A stretch of DNA of 64,000 nucleotides, from assembly GCA_008694505.1 (NCBI GenBank), contig VZDJ01000594.1, positions 6,684,948-6,748,947 on the forward strand, written 5' to 3'. The notes under the pieces were generated by a model. That model was given only the letters and a program-made list of their open reading frames with translations, was not told where the DNA came from and ran no database searches. The position numbers were made by a program, and so were the translations under genes. Positions 44,778-57,200 of the stretch are shown piece by piece. Numbering within the stretch: position 1 is the first letter of the stretch; each line of letters begins with the position of its first letter. This DNA comes from Cyanoderma ruficeps (Eukaryota > Chordata > Aves > Passeriformes > Timaliidae).

Positions 44778-46530
44778 TTGGAGGCAGAAGTGGTGGATTG
44801 GCATGGATGACTGTCGGGTGACCCTCACTCTGACTGGAATTTGGGATCCTGAAAATGGACCACTGGGTGCAGTAGGTGCACGTCTGCATCTGTGGTTCCA
44901 GGGCACATGGCTTTGAACAGCGTCATTGCATTGGGAAAAAGTACTTGGGGATAAATTAATTCTGTTGTAATACTGTGGTTTTGTTTCTCACTTTGCATCC
45001 TCAAAAACACAGGATGAGAGGCAGCACATTTTTCTTGGTTAGTTATTACAGATAACCCAGATGCTGGTCATTTGTATTTGGCTTCCAATTATTTTTAATT
45101 CTGTTTGGGTTTCTTTGAAGTGTGACAAGAACATCTTTTCTGGGGACTGCATTTAAGGGTCTTAACAATTTATTTGGTATGAGAAATATATTCTCATCCC
45201 TTCAATACTTGATTCCTTAAATTAGCTCTTGCTTGTGTAAATGGTAGTGCAGAACTCAGGCAATATATTGATATAAGGATTTTTAAAGTGAATTACTATT
45301 AACTCTAATTTTTCTTAGATATTTGCTGCCTTTCAGGATCCCAAAGTTCTACTGATTTTGTTTCTGAACTGTTGGTTTTGGACAGTGACGGTTTTGGATT
45401 TCTGTGCAGAAATGTCTTTGGGTGTGATCTTTGGGAATTTTCTCCATTATTAAGTGAAGTAAATTAAAACAGTATATTGGTTTCTTGATTCATGTTGATC
45501 ATTCACTTATAAAACACTTTGGTGGCTTATTGTTTGAATTGCATAAACGGTGCAACAAATCACATAAAAATAATGGAATAATTTCCCAGTATATGCTTTG
45601 ATTGTGTTCTGAACCATTACTTACGAATGACAACTTATTTATTAGTAGAAAATAATAAAAAATTATTTTTATTGCAAACAAGCCGATTTCCTTCTGAAAC
45701 ATATAAACCATGAACAATGATAAGCATGAAATGACGCTAAAATTCACTTTGTTATTAAACATATCTGAAAGTCCAATATTTGGGAACACTCCCTGATATT
45801 TGCTATATTACACTACCAACAAATGCCATGATGTTGTTGGATTAGTATTAGGGTAAATTAAAGAAAACCAAGGAAGACACAGACAAAGCCAAGTTCCTTT
45901 GATGAATGTTTGTAAAGTTTTTTCTCACAATTTGTTTTTGGAATATTTATAAACATAAGACAAGTAATATTTTACATCTCTGGTTCTAGTATGGAGGTAG
46001 TGCTGGGAATTTCTTGATTCTCAGCTAGTTAAATCAAAGTGACTCTGCAGAATTACTCGCTTCCTTGTCTGCTGGGCTCTGATGTAATTCATTGTGTAAC
46101 TTGAATTTATTTTTTATTTCATTTAACAAAGATGAATCAGGTCAAAAGGATTCAAGCTTTTTGCTTCAAAATTTACTGACTGCAAACTAAATATTTCTGA
46201 AAATATGCTTCATTTCCCATTCTTATTGTAAATGTGCTGAAGTAGGGAGGACCAGCTTAAATCACAAAGCCAGGCAAGAGGCTGGTTTTTTGATTTAAAC
46301 TCGGCAGTGGAGAGGCATTGTTGTCCTGTGATCTGTGTGAGAATTCAGGCTGTGGAAGTTGGGGCTTTAAGCCCTTTTCGTTAGTTTGCTCCTCCTTTTC
46401 TGACCCTTACAATAGCCGTGGTTTGGAGACTTCAGCCCTCAGGAGTACTAGAATTTATTATAAGCACTTGCAGAGTCTTTTCAGAAAGTCGGGTAGTGCA
46501 TACATGCAAATGTTGCTAATTCTGGGGAAA
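44778..46530. other. Non-coding, no gene seen
   Basis: AT-rich sequence with short frames on the minus strand (longest 96 codons at 45499-45789, low-complexity). No mobile element or RNA gene is recognised. Confidence 0.65.
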
Positions 46531-46618
46531 CAACAACAACAACAACAAAACAAAAATATTCAAAAAAAACCCACAAAAAACCACCCCAAAAAACCAAAAA
46601 AACCCACCACCAAACAAC
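46531..46618. repeat. (CAA)n then A/C-rich low-complexity tract
   Basis: 46531-46547 is a pure CAA array. After a short break, 46561-46618 contains only A and C on the plus strand. The open frame across it yields only a Gln/Asn/Lys/Pro-rich string and is not a gene. Confidence 0.93.
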
Positions 46619-47796
46619 CTGCCCTAAAATTTTTTTGGTTCTCTCCACAATCTGTTTTATTCAGAAAAATTAATAGTATTCCTTCTGTTTTCCAAAATTG
46701 CCCTTTTTAAAATCAAATACTTCACAGTATATAAATAGTTTCCTCCTAATACCAATTTGAAAGAGAATCTTTGAAACCATTAGTTGTCCCTCACCTGGAA
46801 AACTATCATTCACCTAGAAAGAACTGACGTTTCTTGCTGTCTGTGGCCAGGGTGTTTCAGCCGGGTGTGCAGCTCTGTGCTGTGCACGGAATGTGTCCTG
46901 CTGCTGAAGGTGTTTGTGTGTTGATGTGGTATCTCAGTAAACAAAACAAACACTTCCATGAGATCCAGAACTAACCAACCTGGCTTTGCCATGAATTCAT
47001 GGCTGCCAGCTCTGTTTTGAATTTTTCCTCAGGAATCAGGCATTTCAGAGGTTTCTCCTCTCCATGAACTCTCGAAAGCGCTCGATTCAGTTCTTCCATG
47101 AGTTGAGTAACTTTAGTGTCTTTGCCCTCTATGGAGTAATGCCCGCTAACAAAATTCTAGGAACTTGGTTCAGAAGTTTGGGATTACTGTGAGTTTGTCA
47201 AATACATTTAGAAGTGGTCATTGGGATGAAAACTACAAGAAGCTGAAAAGGCAGGCAGGCAATTCAATCGCATAAACATCACTTCTTTAGGAAATCAAAC
47301 TAAAAAAATGTCCAGGGAGACAAAAGAAATTATATATGAGCTTTTCCACCCTTTTATTCGCATTAAAGATTTTTTTTCCCTACATTTGCTTCTCCTGCTT
47401 ACAGAAGGGCTATTTCAGCTCTGTTCTGCTGCTCTGAGCATGCATATCTGTTGGAAAGTAGCCCCAAAGAGCCCAAACATTCATTTTAGTTTACAAAATA
47501 TGATTTTTTAATTTTTTTTTCTTAATTACAGAAATGTTTTGATAATATGGAACTGCAAAGGTAGGGATGAATACTATGAAAAATTTAAGACAGGTCTCAA
47601 ATATGTGCAGCTAAGCGCTCTTCATAATTCATATTAAACACTCTGCAATTTTTAAAAGAAGAAAAGTAATATTTCAGGAGTACTAAGCATTATGCTTAAA
47701 CCACAGATTCTGTAAAAAATGAACTACACAAGCTATTAGCAACTGTATGCGTCATAAACACCTTAGGCAAGAAAATGAGATCCTAATGCCAAATGC
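46619..47796. other. Non-coding, with an ambiguous exon-like segment near 47.0-47.2 kb
   Basis: 47033-47188 is bounded by acceptor-like and donor-like sequences on the plus strand and is open in one plus frame, but the same DNA is open on the minus strand too (see findings). The rest is AT-rich with T-runs at about 47505-47520. No gene is supported. Confidence 0.55.
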
Positions 47797-47842
47797 AGCT
47801 CAGTTCCATCAGTCTACGTGGAGCTACACTTCTGCAATTTTA
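47797..47842. mobile_element. Possible decayed ancient amniote repeat
   Basis: GTTCCATCAGTCTACGTGG followed by AGCTACACTTCTGCAATTTT parallels CTCCATTGACTTCAATGG followed by AGCTACACTGATTTACACC of the same old repeat group seen at 49397-49483. Diverged, but in the right order over about 45 bases. Confidence 0.42.
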
Positions 47843-48289
47843 TAAGATAAATGTCTGTGCTGTTTTATATGATGAAACTACAGCTTGGGTGAATCCTCTT
47901 ATTTTTCACCAGTGATTTAATAAAGGCAAGCTCAATATAAATATTGAAAGACTGCTAGTATTGAAAATACTCTTACCCTAGTAGCTGAAATATGTGAGAG
48001 CTTTGTCTTTTAATATTGATTGTTCAAAAAGGAAAAAAAAAAAGTTAAGACTTGTCTATACAAGAAGTGGGTATATTTACTAACTAGTGGGCTCTAAACA
48101 GTTTCTCTAACATACTATATTTTATATTGCATTTGTAGAGAAAAGCTTTGAGTTATGTTTCATTCCAGCTACTGGGAACTTCAAACCCCATTTTAATGTC
48201 AGCTGAAATAACTAGTGAGCACTTGCCTCCTACCTCTTAGTAGAGATTAAAGAGGAGAAATGTTACAAACTGTATTTCCCCGCACCTAT
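47843..48289. other. Non-coding, nothing seen
   Basis: AT-rich sequence with an A-run at about 48032-48042 and no open frame or recognisable site. Confidence 0.6.
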
Positions 48290-48690
48290 TTCTTTGACAC
48301 ACATCACTGTGGTAACACAATAAAAGAGCTGCATTTAATTATTTTTTCAGAGCTCACGAGTTTGGAAGAGATAGGGTATTTATGAGCCCCATTTGTGCTG
48401 TCTAATCCGTAAGATGGCAAAATATACAGAACATAAACTGCTGGCCATTGGAAGTGACCCATTGTGCTTCTGAAAATGTTTGTCTTGCTCTGCTTCTTTC
48501 TCCACATAAAATACTGAACATTAATTTAATCATTAAAAGAATAATGAAAATAAGGAGCGATGAAAATGTAATCAAGGCAGACAATTAATAGTCACAGAAG
48601 TGTAATTTTTAAAGCAGTTTAAAATATCTCCTGTGCTGGTCTACTGTATTCATGAAATAAACCTACTTTAATTATTTCCTGTTCAGGCTT
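48290..48690. promoter_or_regulatory. Conserved-element-like block
   Basis: About 400 bases of complex AT-rich sequence with many ATTA/TAAT/AATTA cores (48335-48350, 48518-48600, 48668-48680), CAATAAA words and an isolated CpG. The short minus-strand frames across it (60-67 codons) overlap and lack domains. Texture suggests an enhancer; untested. Confidence 0.33.
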
Positions 48691-49077
48691 TCCTCTGTTT
48701 CCTTGGTTTTAGGAGGAGTTTACCTAGCAAAAAACCAATGCTGCTCATTTCCTCAGTGGATTAACTGGGCAATGATGAAACAGAAGCTTCTGTCTGCTTC
48801 ATTCTTTACACAACCTGGTGTTAAAGAGTGACCTTTCACCCTCAGAGATCTTAAGGATTAAGGATGCTTTTAAGTCTCGGTCTGGTTACTAATCCACCAC
48901 TTTCACTTGATGTTAAATAAGCACTTCCTGATTTACCCTTTAAATCCTGTAAACATAATAAAACAGAGTTTAACCTTTACCTTAGGATTTTACCACTATC
49001 TTATGCTCTGTCAAATAAACCTTTATAAGAAGCAGCAAAGAGAAAACTAATAAGCCGTACCCTGATTTTTTTTATCC
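48691..49077. other. Non-coding, nothing seen
   Basis: AT-rich, ending in pyrimidine-rich sequence that runs into the poly-T gap. No open frame of note. Confidence 0.6.
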
Positions 49078-49112
49078 TTTTTTTTTTTTTTTNNNNNTTT
49101 TTTTTTTTTTTT
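49078..49112. repeat. Poly-T run containing an assembly gap
   Basis: T homopolymer on both sides of five N's (49093-49097). The N's probably mark an unresolved join, so the distance across it is unknown. Confidence 0.95.
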
Positions 49113-49396
49113 ACCTTGGGATATGTAGCAAAACATTACAATATTTTAAATATATTCAGGTCAAATAGTTGTTAGGGTGCATTGGGGTCCTCACACTGTG
49201 CAAATAATGGAATTTTTAAAAAGCATTTTTAAACTATTTGAGATAATGAAATAGATGTTTCTTCTGCATTCAGACCGCTGTGAGCAAACTATACTGGAAG
49301 GAGTTGCAATGGAAATACATTGAGGGAGATTTCATAATCCAAGCCTTTGCAACTTTCAAGAATATCACGTAGCCTCCAGCCACTGCTTTGTAAAGT
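49113..49396. other. Non-coding, nothing seen
   Basis: AT-rich sequence after the gap; no gene or repeat recognised. Confidence 0.6.
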
Positions 49397-49483
49397 CAGG
49401 CTCCCATCTGGTGTAAATTGTGTGTAAACTCCATTTTCAGTCCAGGGAATATCTTGACTTACACCAGCCATGGATTTGACCCC
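49397..49483. mobile_element. Decayed ancient amniote repeat (self-complementary)
   Basis: CTGGTGTAA (49408-49416) and TTACACCAG (49459-49467) are perfect complements. Between them are TGTGTAAACTCCATTTTCAG and CAGGGAATATCTTGA; after them comes CCATGGATTTGACCC. This follows the word order GGTGTAAATCAGTGTAACTC, CATTGAAGTCAATGGA, TTACACCAGCTGAGGATCTG of a well-known old dispersed repeat in birds, turtles and crocodilians. It is the best match in the window. A short open frame here is incidental. Confidence 0.55.
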
Positions 49484-52400
49484 ACAGAATTGTTTTTTTC
49501 AGTGTTTTTCTCTTTAGGAAAATGCATCTAGGCTGATGAAATATTCATTCATGGCTGTATTTAATGGTACAAAGTTTTCACTACTATCTGCCACAATACT
49601 TCTGTCCGTGTCACAGCTGCAGAGGGTGTCTCCTTATCATTTATTTATATAAATAACTTCTTACCTATATAAATAACTTCAATGCAATGCTCCCAGCCTG
49701 GGATGTGGTGGGACCAGCTGGGAGCCTGTCTGCATGACAGCTCCAAGGGCTGATACCTGGGGATAATGGTATCCAGAAAAAGTGTTGGAAAAGCCTTCTT
49801 TCAGTCATTACAACCACTGTCCATCAAGGATTTTAAACAAGGTTTGTTTTCAGCATAAACATAAAAAATACCTCGTTTCAAAATTCTGAGTTCTGTCACC
49901 TTGGAGAGTTTCTGTTTTTATGTCTCATAGTTGATGGCAGTAAGTAAAGAAAAATTATCCTATGATAAGGAGTTAATTCTCTCTTCCCTGAGACCCTAAA
50001 TCAAAGGGCCTCAGTAACAAAGGAATACAGTTACCTGTCTGTATGGGGACCTTGCTTGGCTTTTGATATATTTTGGGGAATATTTATTTTAATTAAACTG
50101 AATATCCACCTTGTATCTTGCAAATATCTGATTGTTTCTGCATCAGCTATTGCCTGAGAGGAAATATAGACAAAGTAATAATTTATACCTGCATGATTTT
50201 CTTACTATGATCAACAATCCCTTTGTCTCCTGCCTTAATAATCCAAAATATCCAGTTTCCTCGATTTTTGCTAATATTGCTGACAGTGCTGCAAAGGATT
50301 CAAGTGCAACTGCTCCTTGACGATTTTGAGGGACCTGTTACCTAAACTGGAGAGGAGCTTTCATCAAAACCAATTCTGACGTTCTAAAGCCTCTGAATAA
50401 TGTCAATATGTAATTCCAACTAAATGCCAACTTTTCTGGTGTCTGCTGGGGACAAGTGGGTGATAGCTGGAGTTCAAAATCTGTCTGAATTCATGGGACA
50501 AAGATTATTTGCAACCTCCTTAGAAAATTAGTGAGTTTACTAGTCAGGGCTGCTCTTGGGAGTTTAAGGTTCCCAGAATGGCCTGCTGTCTTAAGAAACT
50601 TAATGCTGGACCTTTTCCTCCAGTTTGTTTGAAGATAAAATTCCTGTTAAAGGCAATAACAGTGTCTCTTGTAAGCAACAAACAGGGCAAAGGAGAAAAT
50701 TATAAACAAGGGAAATTTGATTTCTGTTTTTCATTGAAATTTGGGAAAGAAGGTGGGCAGGAGAAAATGCTTTTGTTTTCCAGGTTTTCCATCCACCACA
50801 GACACTAGCAGTGTTTTCTTACAGCTGAACATCTTGAAAAGAGAGCAACCCACCCTTTGAAATAATCTCCCTCAGATGCTGAAGACCCAAGTAGTTCACA
50901 GCAGCGTGGACAACATTCCTCCCCACAAAGCAGAATTTGACAAAATTGAGCAAAAGCAAACCAGGCCTTGGCTCTCATCTCCATGAGATCCATGAGGTGC
51001 TGAGCCAGCAAAGTATCTGCTGTGTCTGGTGAAAGCAGGGGGTTGTCTTTCCACACACTCTTATCCTGTAAGAGCTCATCCACCAGCCTTTGGTGAGGGA
51101 TCCTGCATGCAGAGATCAGATGGGACAGAGCCGGAGGGGCTGAAATTGCCATTCTCCTGGAGTCAGTGACAATAAGCTCGGCTACTGAGAGCTGGCAAAT
51201 CTGGTTTACAGGGCAGAAGAGTGGCATTGTGTTTCCCTGTGCACGTGTCTAGGTTGAACTGACTCTGCAGCACTTGCAGGGTGTTATTGGGACCTTCTTT
51301 CTACACATAAAGGCAATTCTGCCAGACCCTGCTTGTCTGAGTCAGCGCTGGTTATGGTGGTGGGCACTGTCTGTGGGCATGTTGGTGAAAATAGGATATT
51401 TTGCTCTTTGATATTTGACTGGTTCTTCTAGACATCAGTGCAAGTATCTTTCATCTTGTTTTTAAATCAAAATTCCCTCCAAGGAGAAGAACCTTGGAAA
51501 TCCTGACAAGATAGTACTGATCCACCTAACCAGAAGGGAAGCCACTGCAGCTTTGTCAAAAGTCTGAATTCTTCCTTCCTCCCCTAAAATCACTTAATGC
51601 CTTTTCTTAAAATTGTCTGACAGCATGTAATTTAGCTGTGGTCTGCATTCTAGCAGGAAAAGAGCAACTTCACATCACTCTGTAATCATTGATGATAGAT
51701 TTCGGCATAAATGCTAATTTGGGCTTCTGGTCCTATGTGAAAAAAAATTGAATTTTCTCTACTCTTCTAGAGAGAGCTGAGGCTTCCTTTCCAAGTCCTT
51801 CATGTGATTTCAAAAAGTCTTCATTTAGGATATCCACAAGCTTTGTGTGACTTGGGCTACTGCCATATATTCTGGAGTGCCTTCAAGTGAAGGAAATACA
51901 TTACAAACAGGTGAATGTATTTAGAGTGTTGAACTGGTGAGGTTTTGGTGGTTTTTTCCTCTTTATGCTGTCTTTCTTTTCTTATACTCTTTCTTTTGTA
52001 CTTCTTAATGTCTTGAAAACAGCTTATATGAGACTCACAGAGTAATTTATGACTTGGGTATGTTTCATTATTATCTCTGCTTGCTCATCTCTCCTGAATG
52101 AAAATGATTTAAAAACAAGGGTTTTTTCTGGATTCTGGAATAATATAGGTGAGCTCACAGCTGTATCTGTAATGAATTATTTGCTAAAGCTTTTTATGAA
52201 AGTAAAAGTTCCCTACCTCTTGGGTTCCTGCTATAATTCCTAATATCTAGAGCTTTTCATCATCATTTTTAGTAAATTATACAAGGAGGTGATGCAATTC
52301 CTGCTTTAATGGGGGGAGCTGGACCACTGCAGGATGAGGTGATTTGCCTGAGGTTGGCCAGTGAGAGCAGTGGTGGATAGGGGTGAACACTGACCCCCTG

Positions 52401-53226
52401 GTGCAGTTCCCTGTCCATGAAGACACTTTGCTTCAATTCACTCATGGTAATTGAACCTAATTCCACTGTTCAGCTGCTGAACTGCTGCTGAACCATCTAC
52501 AATTCTGGGGGTTTTCCTGGGGCTGCCTACAGGAGACAACCAGGAAAGGGTCTGGGGAACAAAATTTGAAGGATTCTTGAAACGGGACACTGAAAGTAAG
52601 ACTAAAGAAAGCAGAATAGAATGGGGAAGAATCCCAGGGGCCAGCTCCTGAACTTGATCTGGGCTGCTGATGGGGAAGGGACTGAGGATGGAGGGATAGG
52701 GCCTTGTTCCTGGGCTTGGGGGAATAGCACAGAGGTAATTTGAGGCCAGGTAGGCTGAGTACATCTGGGACAGAGCTACTCCTACAGAAGTCAGAGTGCC
52801 CACGCTGTGATCTGCTCTGTGGCACCAACATCAACCATTTGTAAATGAAAGGAAGATGGAGCAATGGCTGAAGACACAAGGATTTTGCATTTATCTGCAA
52901 CTCTGCAGTAGAATAATGTGGAGCTAAACGTATTTCCAGTGTGTGTATGCAATGTGACTGTGCCAGATATATGCCAGGAAAGATCTTAACCAAAGGAGCC
53001 ACACAGATGTAGTTACCACTCTTTTTGTATTCCAACAGGTCACTGTATTTTCATTAAAATCAACAGTGGGTCCAATGGTCTCCTCACACCACAATTTCCA
53101 CAGTTACGGTCAATTAACATGCAAATAAACAATAGAGAAAGCTCAGAGTTTGGAGAAAATCAAGAAATGGTTTACTTTCAAATGGAATTGATCTCCTCAG
53201 CCAAGAATAACAGAAAGAAAGAAGTG
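49484..53226. other. Non-coding, no supported gene
   Basis: A 15-bp word TATATAAATAACTTC is tandemly repeated at 49646-49660 and 49666-49680. The minus-strand frames at 50805-51227 (140 codons) and 52457-53035 (192 codons) are the longest here. Neither has a domain, a splice context or a start in good context, and the second overlaps another open frame on the same strand. The remainder is plain sequence. Confidence 0.58.
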
Positions 53227-53243
53227 TATATATATATATATAT
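53227..53243. repeat. (TA)8 dinucleotide tract
   Basis: A short uninterrupted TA run followed by further A/T-rich sequence to about 53280. Confidence 0.93.
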
Positions 53244-56200
53244 CTATAAAAATATGTATATAACATTTAAATGTTATAATGTATTGGCCTGACACGTAGT
53301 ATTACACTGCATTACTTACCATCTCTTAAACAAAACAAAACCTTTTACTGAGCAGTTACAATTCAGACAGGTTATGGCATTTGTAGAGTAATTAGCAACT
53401 GTAAAATATGACTAACCAAATCATTACTTTTAACTAAAAAAATAGGCGCCTACATTCTTGTGTATAAAACATTCTTTATAAGCTGTGCATGACCAGGGAA
53501 TATTTTATAACAGCACTTAAGACAGAGAAAATACTAATCAGGATTTTAAATGTCTGTAGTTAATAGTCCTGTAAATGTTCTTGAGAATGAAATTAATAGA
53601 TTCCAGAGAGGTGCATAGCCAGAGAGGTGGTGCAATGGTGCCAGTGGGGAGGAATGGGCTGATGGGAGAGCTACTGGGAGGCCTCAGGTGCTGTGCAAGT
53701 CATCCCACATGCAGGAGAGAGACTGGCCCATTACTGATGTCCTCCTTGGTGTGACATTGCTTTGAGTCAAGGACAGCGGCTCCAAGTGCTGCAAAAAGAA
53801 GGGGAAGTGACACTCAACTCTGCATTGAGGTAAAAAAGTACCAGTTAAATGAGACAAAGCTTTTAAAATAGAATTAAAGGTTTCTTCTCTGTTCTCCGTG
53901 GGAGATCACTACTGATTTTACCAGCACCTTCCCAGCTTCCAGACTGTAGCAGTTTCAGCATCTAGGAGGAGGCTTTTCCCAAGGATCACTCACTGTGCTT
54001 CTTAACGAAGCGCTCTGGATTGCTCACCTGGCTTCCCTTTAAATTTACACATCTGAAAAATGACTTCAGCGCCGACCCACTAGAGTTGATCTAGGTTCCC
54101 TCAAGTCTCATGGAGCTTAGCTCATGTTCATCAAGAGCTTCTCTGAGTTGCAAGTCAGTGAGGTGTGAAATGCTTGTGGTTTGATGATTCACAGAACTCT
54201 CACCGTGAGCCTTAATTAATCAATCTTTACAAGGAATTTGAAATCCTTAGATGAAAGGCTCTATAGCTGCAAAATGCTCTTATTACAGTGGCTACCACTT
54301 GTCTTCATGGGGACTTCATGTTACCACTGTTTTTTGTGCCATTGCAATAGCTTTTATGTTGAAAGGGGCAGAGCTGTGTAAACGTGTTCACCAGCAAACA
54401 TTTCTCAGGCTGGTGGTTTAAAAGAAACTATGCTTGACAAGCAACACAGCTTTCCTTACAGCCGTGTCATCCTAAACTGTGATCTTGTCAGGCTGCAGAC
54501 ATAAAATGAGACTGGGCTGGGCCAGCAGGCTATGATGCTAATGATCGAGAAAAGTAAAACATCTGAATCTAAACTCCTACACTGTGGTTCCCTCTCAGAG
54601 CACTGGGAGCCCATGGACTGTTCTCATGTACTGCTATGGCATGAATTAGAGCAAAAAACTGTTCTCACAATCTGTAAACAATATCTCCATTCTTTGCACA
54701 ATTACTGATTTAGAGCATGTCACCATAGCACCTGATGTAGCTTCAATGAAGGCGAACAAATCTACTCCAAAGACTGTAGAGTCTGCATCCTGAGCATGGG
54801 TGTGTCACTGGATGTGGCTGAGCAACAGGAGGAAAGAGAGAGGTATGAAGGATGATGATAAAATTATGTTGTGTTTGTGTCAGATGTGGTTTTCATTTTC
54901 CCACACATAAGCTACTTTGCTTGGTTTGCGTGTTCACAGCTCTCAGTTTCACAGGTAGATCCTTTCCTCCTGGAACCTGGACCAGAGTTGTTTGCAATCT
55001 CATGCATTCCTATTTGAGAGGGAATACTTAATGAAAATAATTTGCACAGGCACTTGAAACTATGCACTAGAGTTTGAGACTCTGGATTTGTCTGATTTTT
55101 GGTGTAGAAACTGAGTACTCACATTACAAATTAGACATTAAGGAAAAGAGATTGAGAGATAATTGACTCATCTACAACCACATTGTCATGTCTAGTACAT
55201 GAAGTCTCTAAGGTGGAGAAATCTTATTTGGCTTGCAGGACTGTGTAGGACAATTACAGGTGCAATATGAAATTACTGCTGTTGTATTGTTTGTGTCACA
55301 TAAATAACTATGTTTTCTGCCCAGTGTGCCAGGCATCCAATGTGCAAAGAATAATAACAAAGAATACAGGTTGCCTGAGCTGCTGAATTCCCAAAACTGT
55401 TGAGATTTCAGGTTTGTTTTGGAGTTGATACCCAGTCCCAGGCTTGTCCTTTACAATCTGTTAAAAGTAGCTGGTGAACATAATGAGAAATTGGAGCAGG
55501 TTTGGGATCTGTAGGTCACAAATGGAGACTACTGATCATGTTAAAAAGACATGTTCAAAACAAGCACTTAAAGATGCATAAAAGGACAGGAGAGAGATGG
55601 TGCTTTCTGCAATTCTCTGTGCACCAACTGAAGTAAGAGTTCAAGGACATGCTATTGCACTCTGTGTTCAAAAACAGCGTTCCAAAATCTCTTGCAAAAC
55701 ACCATAAAGAAAGGTACCATCTAAATCTTACACTAGATGTTAGCTACTGTCTTCAGCACTATATGCAGGTAAAGGGAGTCTTGTCCATACAACACTCAAA
55801 CAGTAATCTTACTTTTCCACTGATTCTGTCTTCTGATCTTTCCAGCTTGGCTTCTCGCCCATCTAGGTTTAGGTTTATATCTCACTCCTGATCATCTGGA
55901 AAGTTCTTGTAAACATAACTTCTGCATATCGTACATGATCTGAGATCAGCTGAGTTTATCTGAAGCTACTGTTTGGTATTTAGGATACCTGTGTAACTGG
56001 TTGTGCAAAAACTGCTCATCTAATCTGTTAATGTGTCTAAAACCTCAGATGCAACAGGAGAAATGCTTCTTGGCTGGGAAATGCTTCCCAGGGCTTGGGA
56101 TAGAGCAGAAGAAGGAGGACCACCCACGTAATTTTTATATTGAGGCAGTGAAGGGTTTGGAAAGTCCCAGGCCAAAGATTCTCCAGTTTCAATATTCTTT

Positions 56201-57200
56201 ACATGTTAAATGATCAGATCATGTCCCAGCTCCTTGAGAGCTCACACTTGTATCCCACTGACACAGAAGAAAACCAGAGGAAAAATGAATTTGTACCAAG
56301 GGAACTCCATCACGTGGAATTTTTGTCTGTTGTTTCTATGTTTGCAAGTTCTTTTCACAGTCTTCAAAAATTTCAGTTTGTTAGGAAAAGCAAACATAAA
56401 GTTTTGTTCATGAGGCAGCATCCAGGATCAAGATATTTCGGGGAAGAACAAGCCTGAGCATGGAGCTGCAACAGCCTCACCCTTGTTGGGTTGCTGAACT
56501 CAACAATCCTAACCATACCTGCGTTTTCCTACAAAAGCTTTTTGTGAAGAAATTAGTATAAACACATCTAAAAAATACACGTTTCTCACATTTGAAGAGT
56601 CTCCAGGATTTTCCTAGTAGTGTAAGATAAAATCATGGTAATGCAAGTGGAACTTTGAAATTACAGAAGATAGATTTGATAGCACAGTACACAAATTCAC
56701 TTGGCCTAATGGAAATCTACTGTTTCCTTTAAAAATACCTGATCCTGATCATTCAGCCATAAGGCTACTGCCTATTTGCTGCACAGATCCAAGACTTTCT
56801 CCCTGTCATATTCATACAATTAATTTAGTTGTTTGTGTGCTTCTTGTGCATTTAAGCTCCATTCTGATATGACTGCATTTTTATTGATCAGTTCATTTAG
56901 ACTGGTAATGTTTATTTAGCACTTGATTCTTTCTAGACTTCTTAGATGCAACAGAAGAGAAGGATTTGTGTTGCTAATTTGCTTCCATCTAATGCATTGG
57001 AGAATTATTACCTTAGTTTCTTGAAGTCCAGTAAAAACTTAAAATTGATTAATTTAATGAAACAATATTGTGCCGAGGTCAAGTAGCTCAAATATTCATT
57101 TTTTATTAAACAGTAATTTCATTCACGCTTTCAAATTGCACTTTGTTCAAAGGTCTCATGAAAAGAAATTTCTTCTTTTTTTTCCCTGTCCTTCTAAAAT
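53244..57200. other. Non-coding, no gene seen
   Basis: Mixed composition. GC-richer at 53.6-53.8 and 54.0-54.2 kb, AT-rich elsewhere. The open frames at 55649-55891 and 56001-56457 are short and overlap. No transposon, RNA gene or exon is supported. Confidence 0.65.

Noticed and set aside
46318..46710. 130-codon plus frame as a gene
   Set aside because: A large part is the CAA array and A/C-only tract, which cannot produce stops in that frame; the rest has no domain.
49646..49680. Repeated TATATAAATAACTTC as paired TATA-box promoters
   Set aside because: It is a simple two-copy tandem duplication of AT-rich sequence, with no initiator, CpG content or downstream frame.
50805..51227. 140-codon minus-strand frame as a gene or a retroelement remnant
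   Set aside because: Composition is more protein-like than most, but I recognise no gag, pol or cellular family, and no LTR or target duplication surrounds it. Frames this long are expected a few times by chance here.
52457..53035. 192-codon minus-strand frame as a gene
   Set aside because: It is Ser/Pro/Leu-rich without a recognisable domain, overlaps a 121-codon frame on the same strand, and has no upstream signals. A frame of this length is within what chance gives in this amount of DNA.
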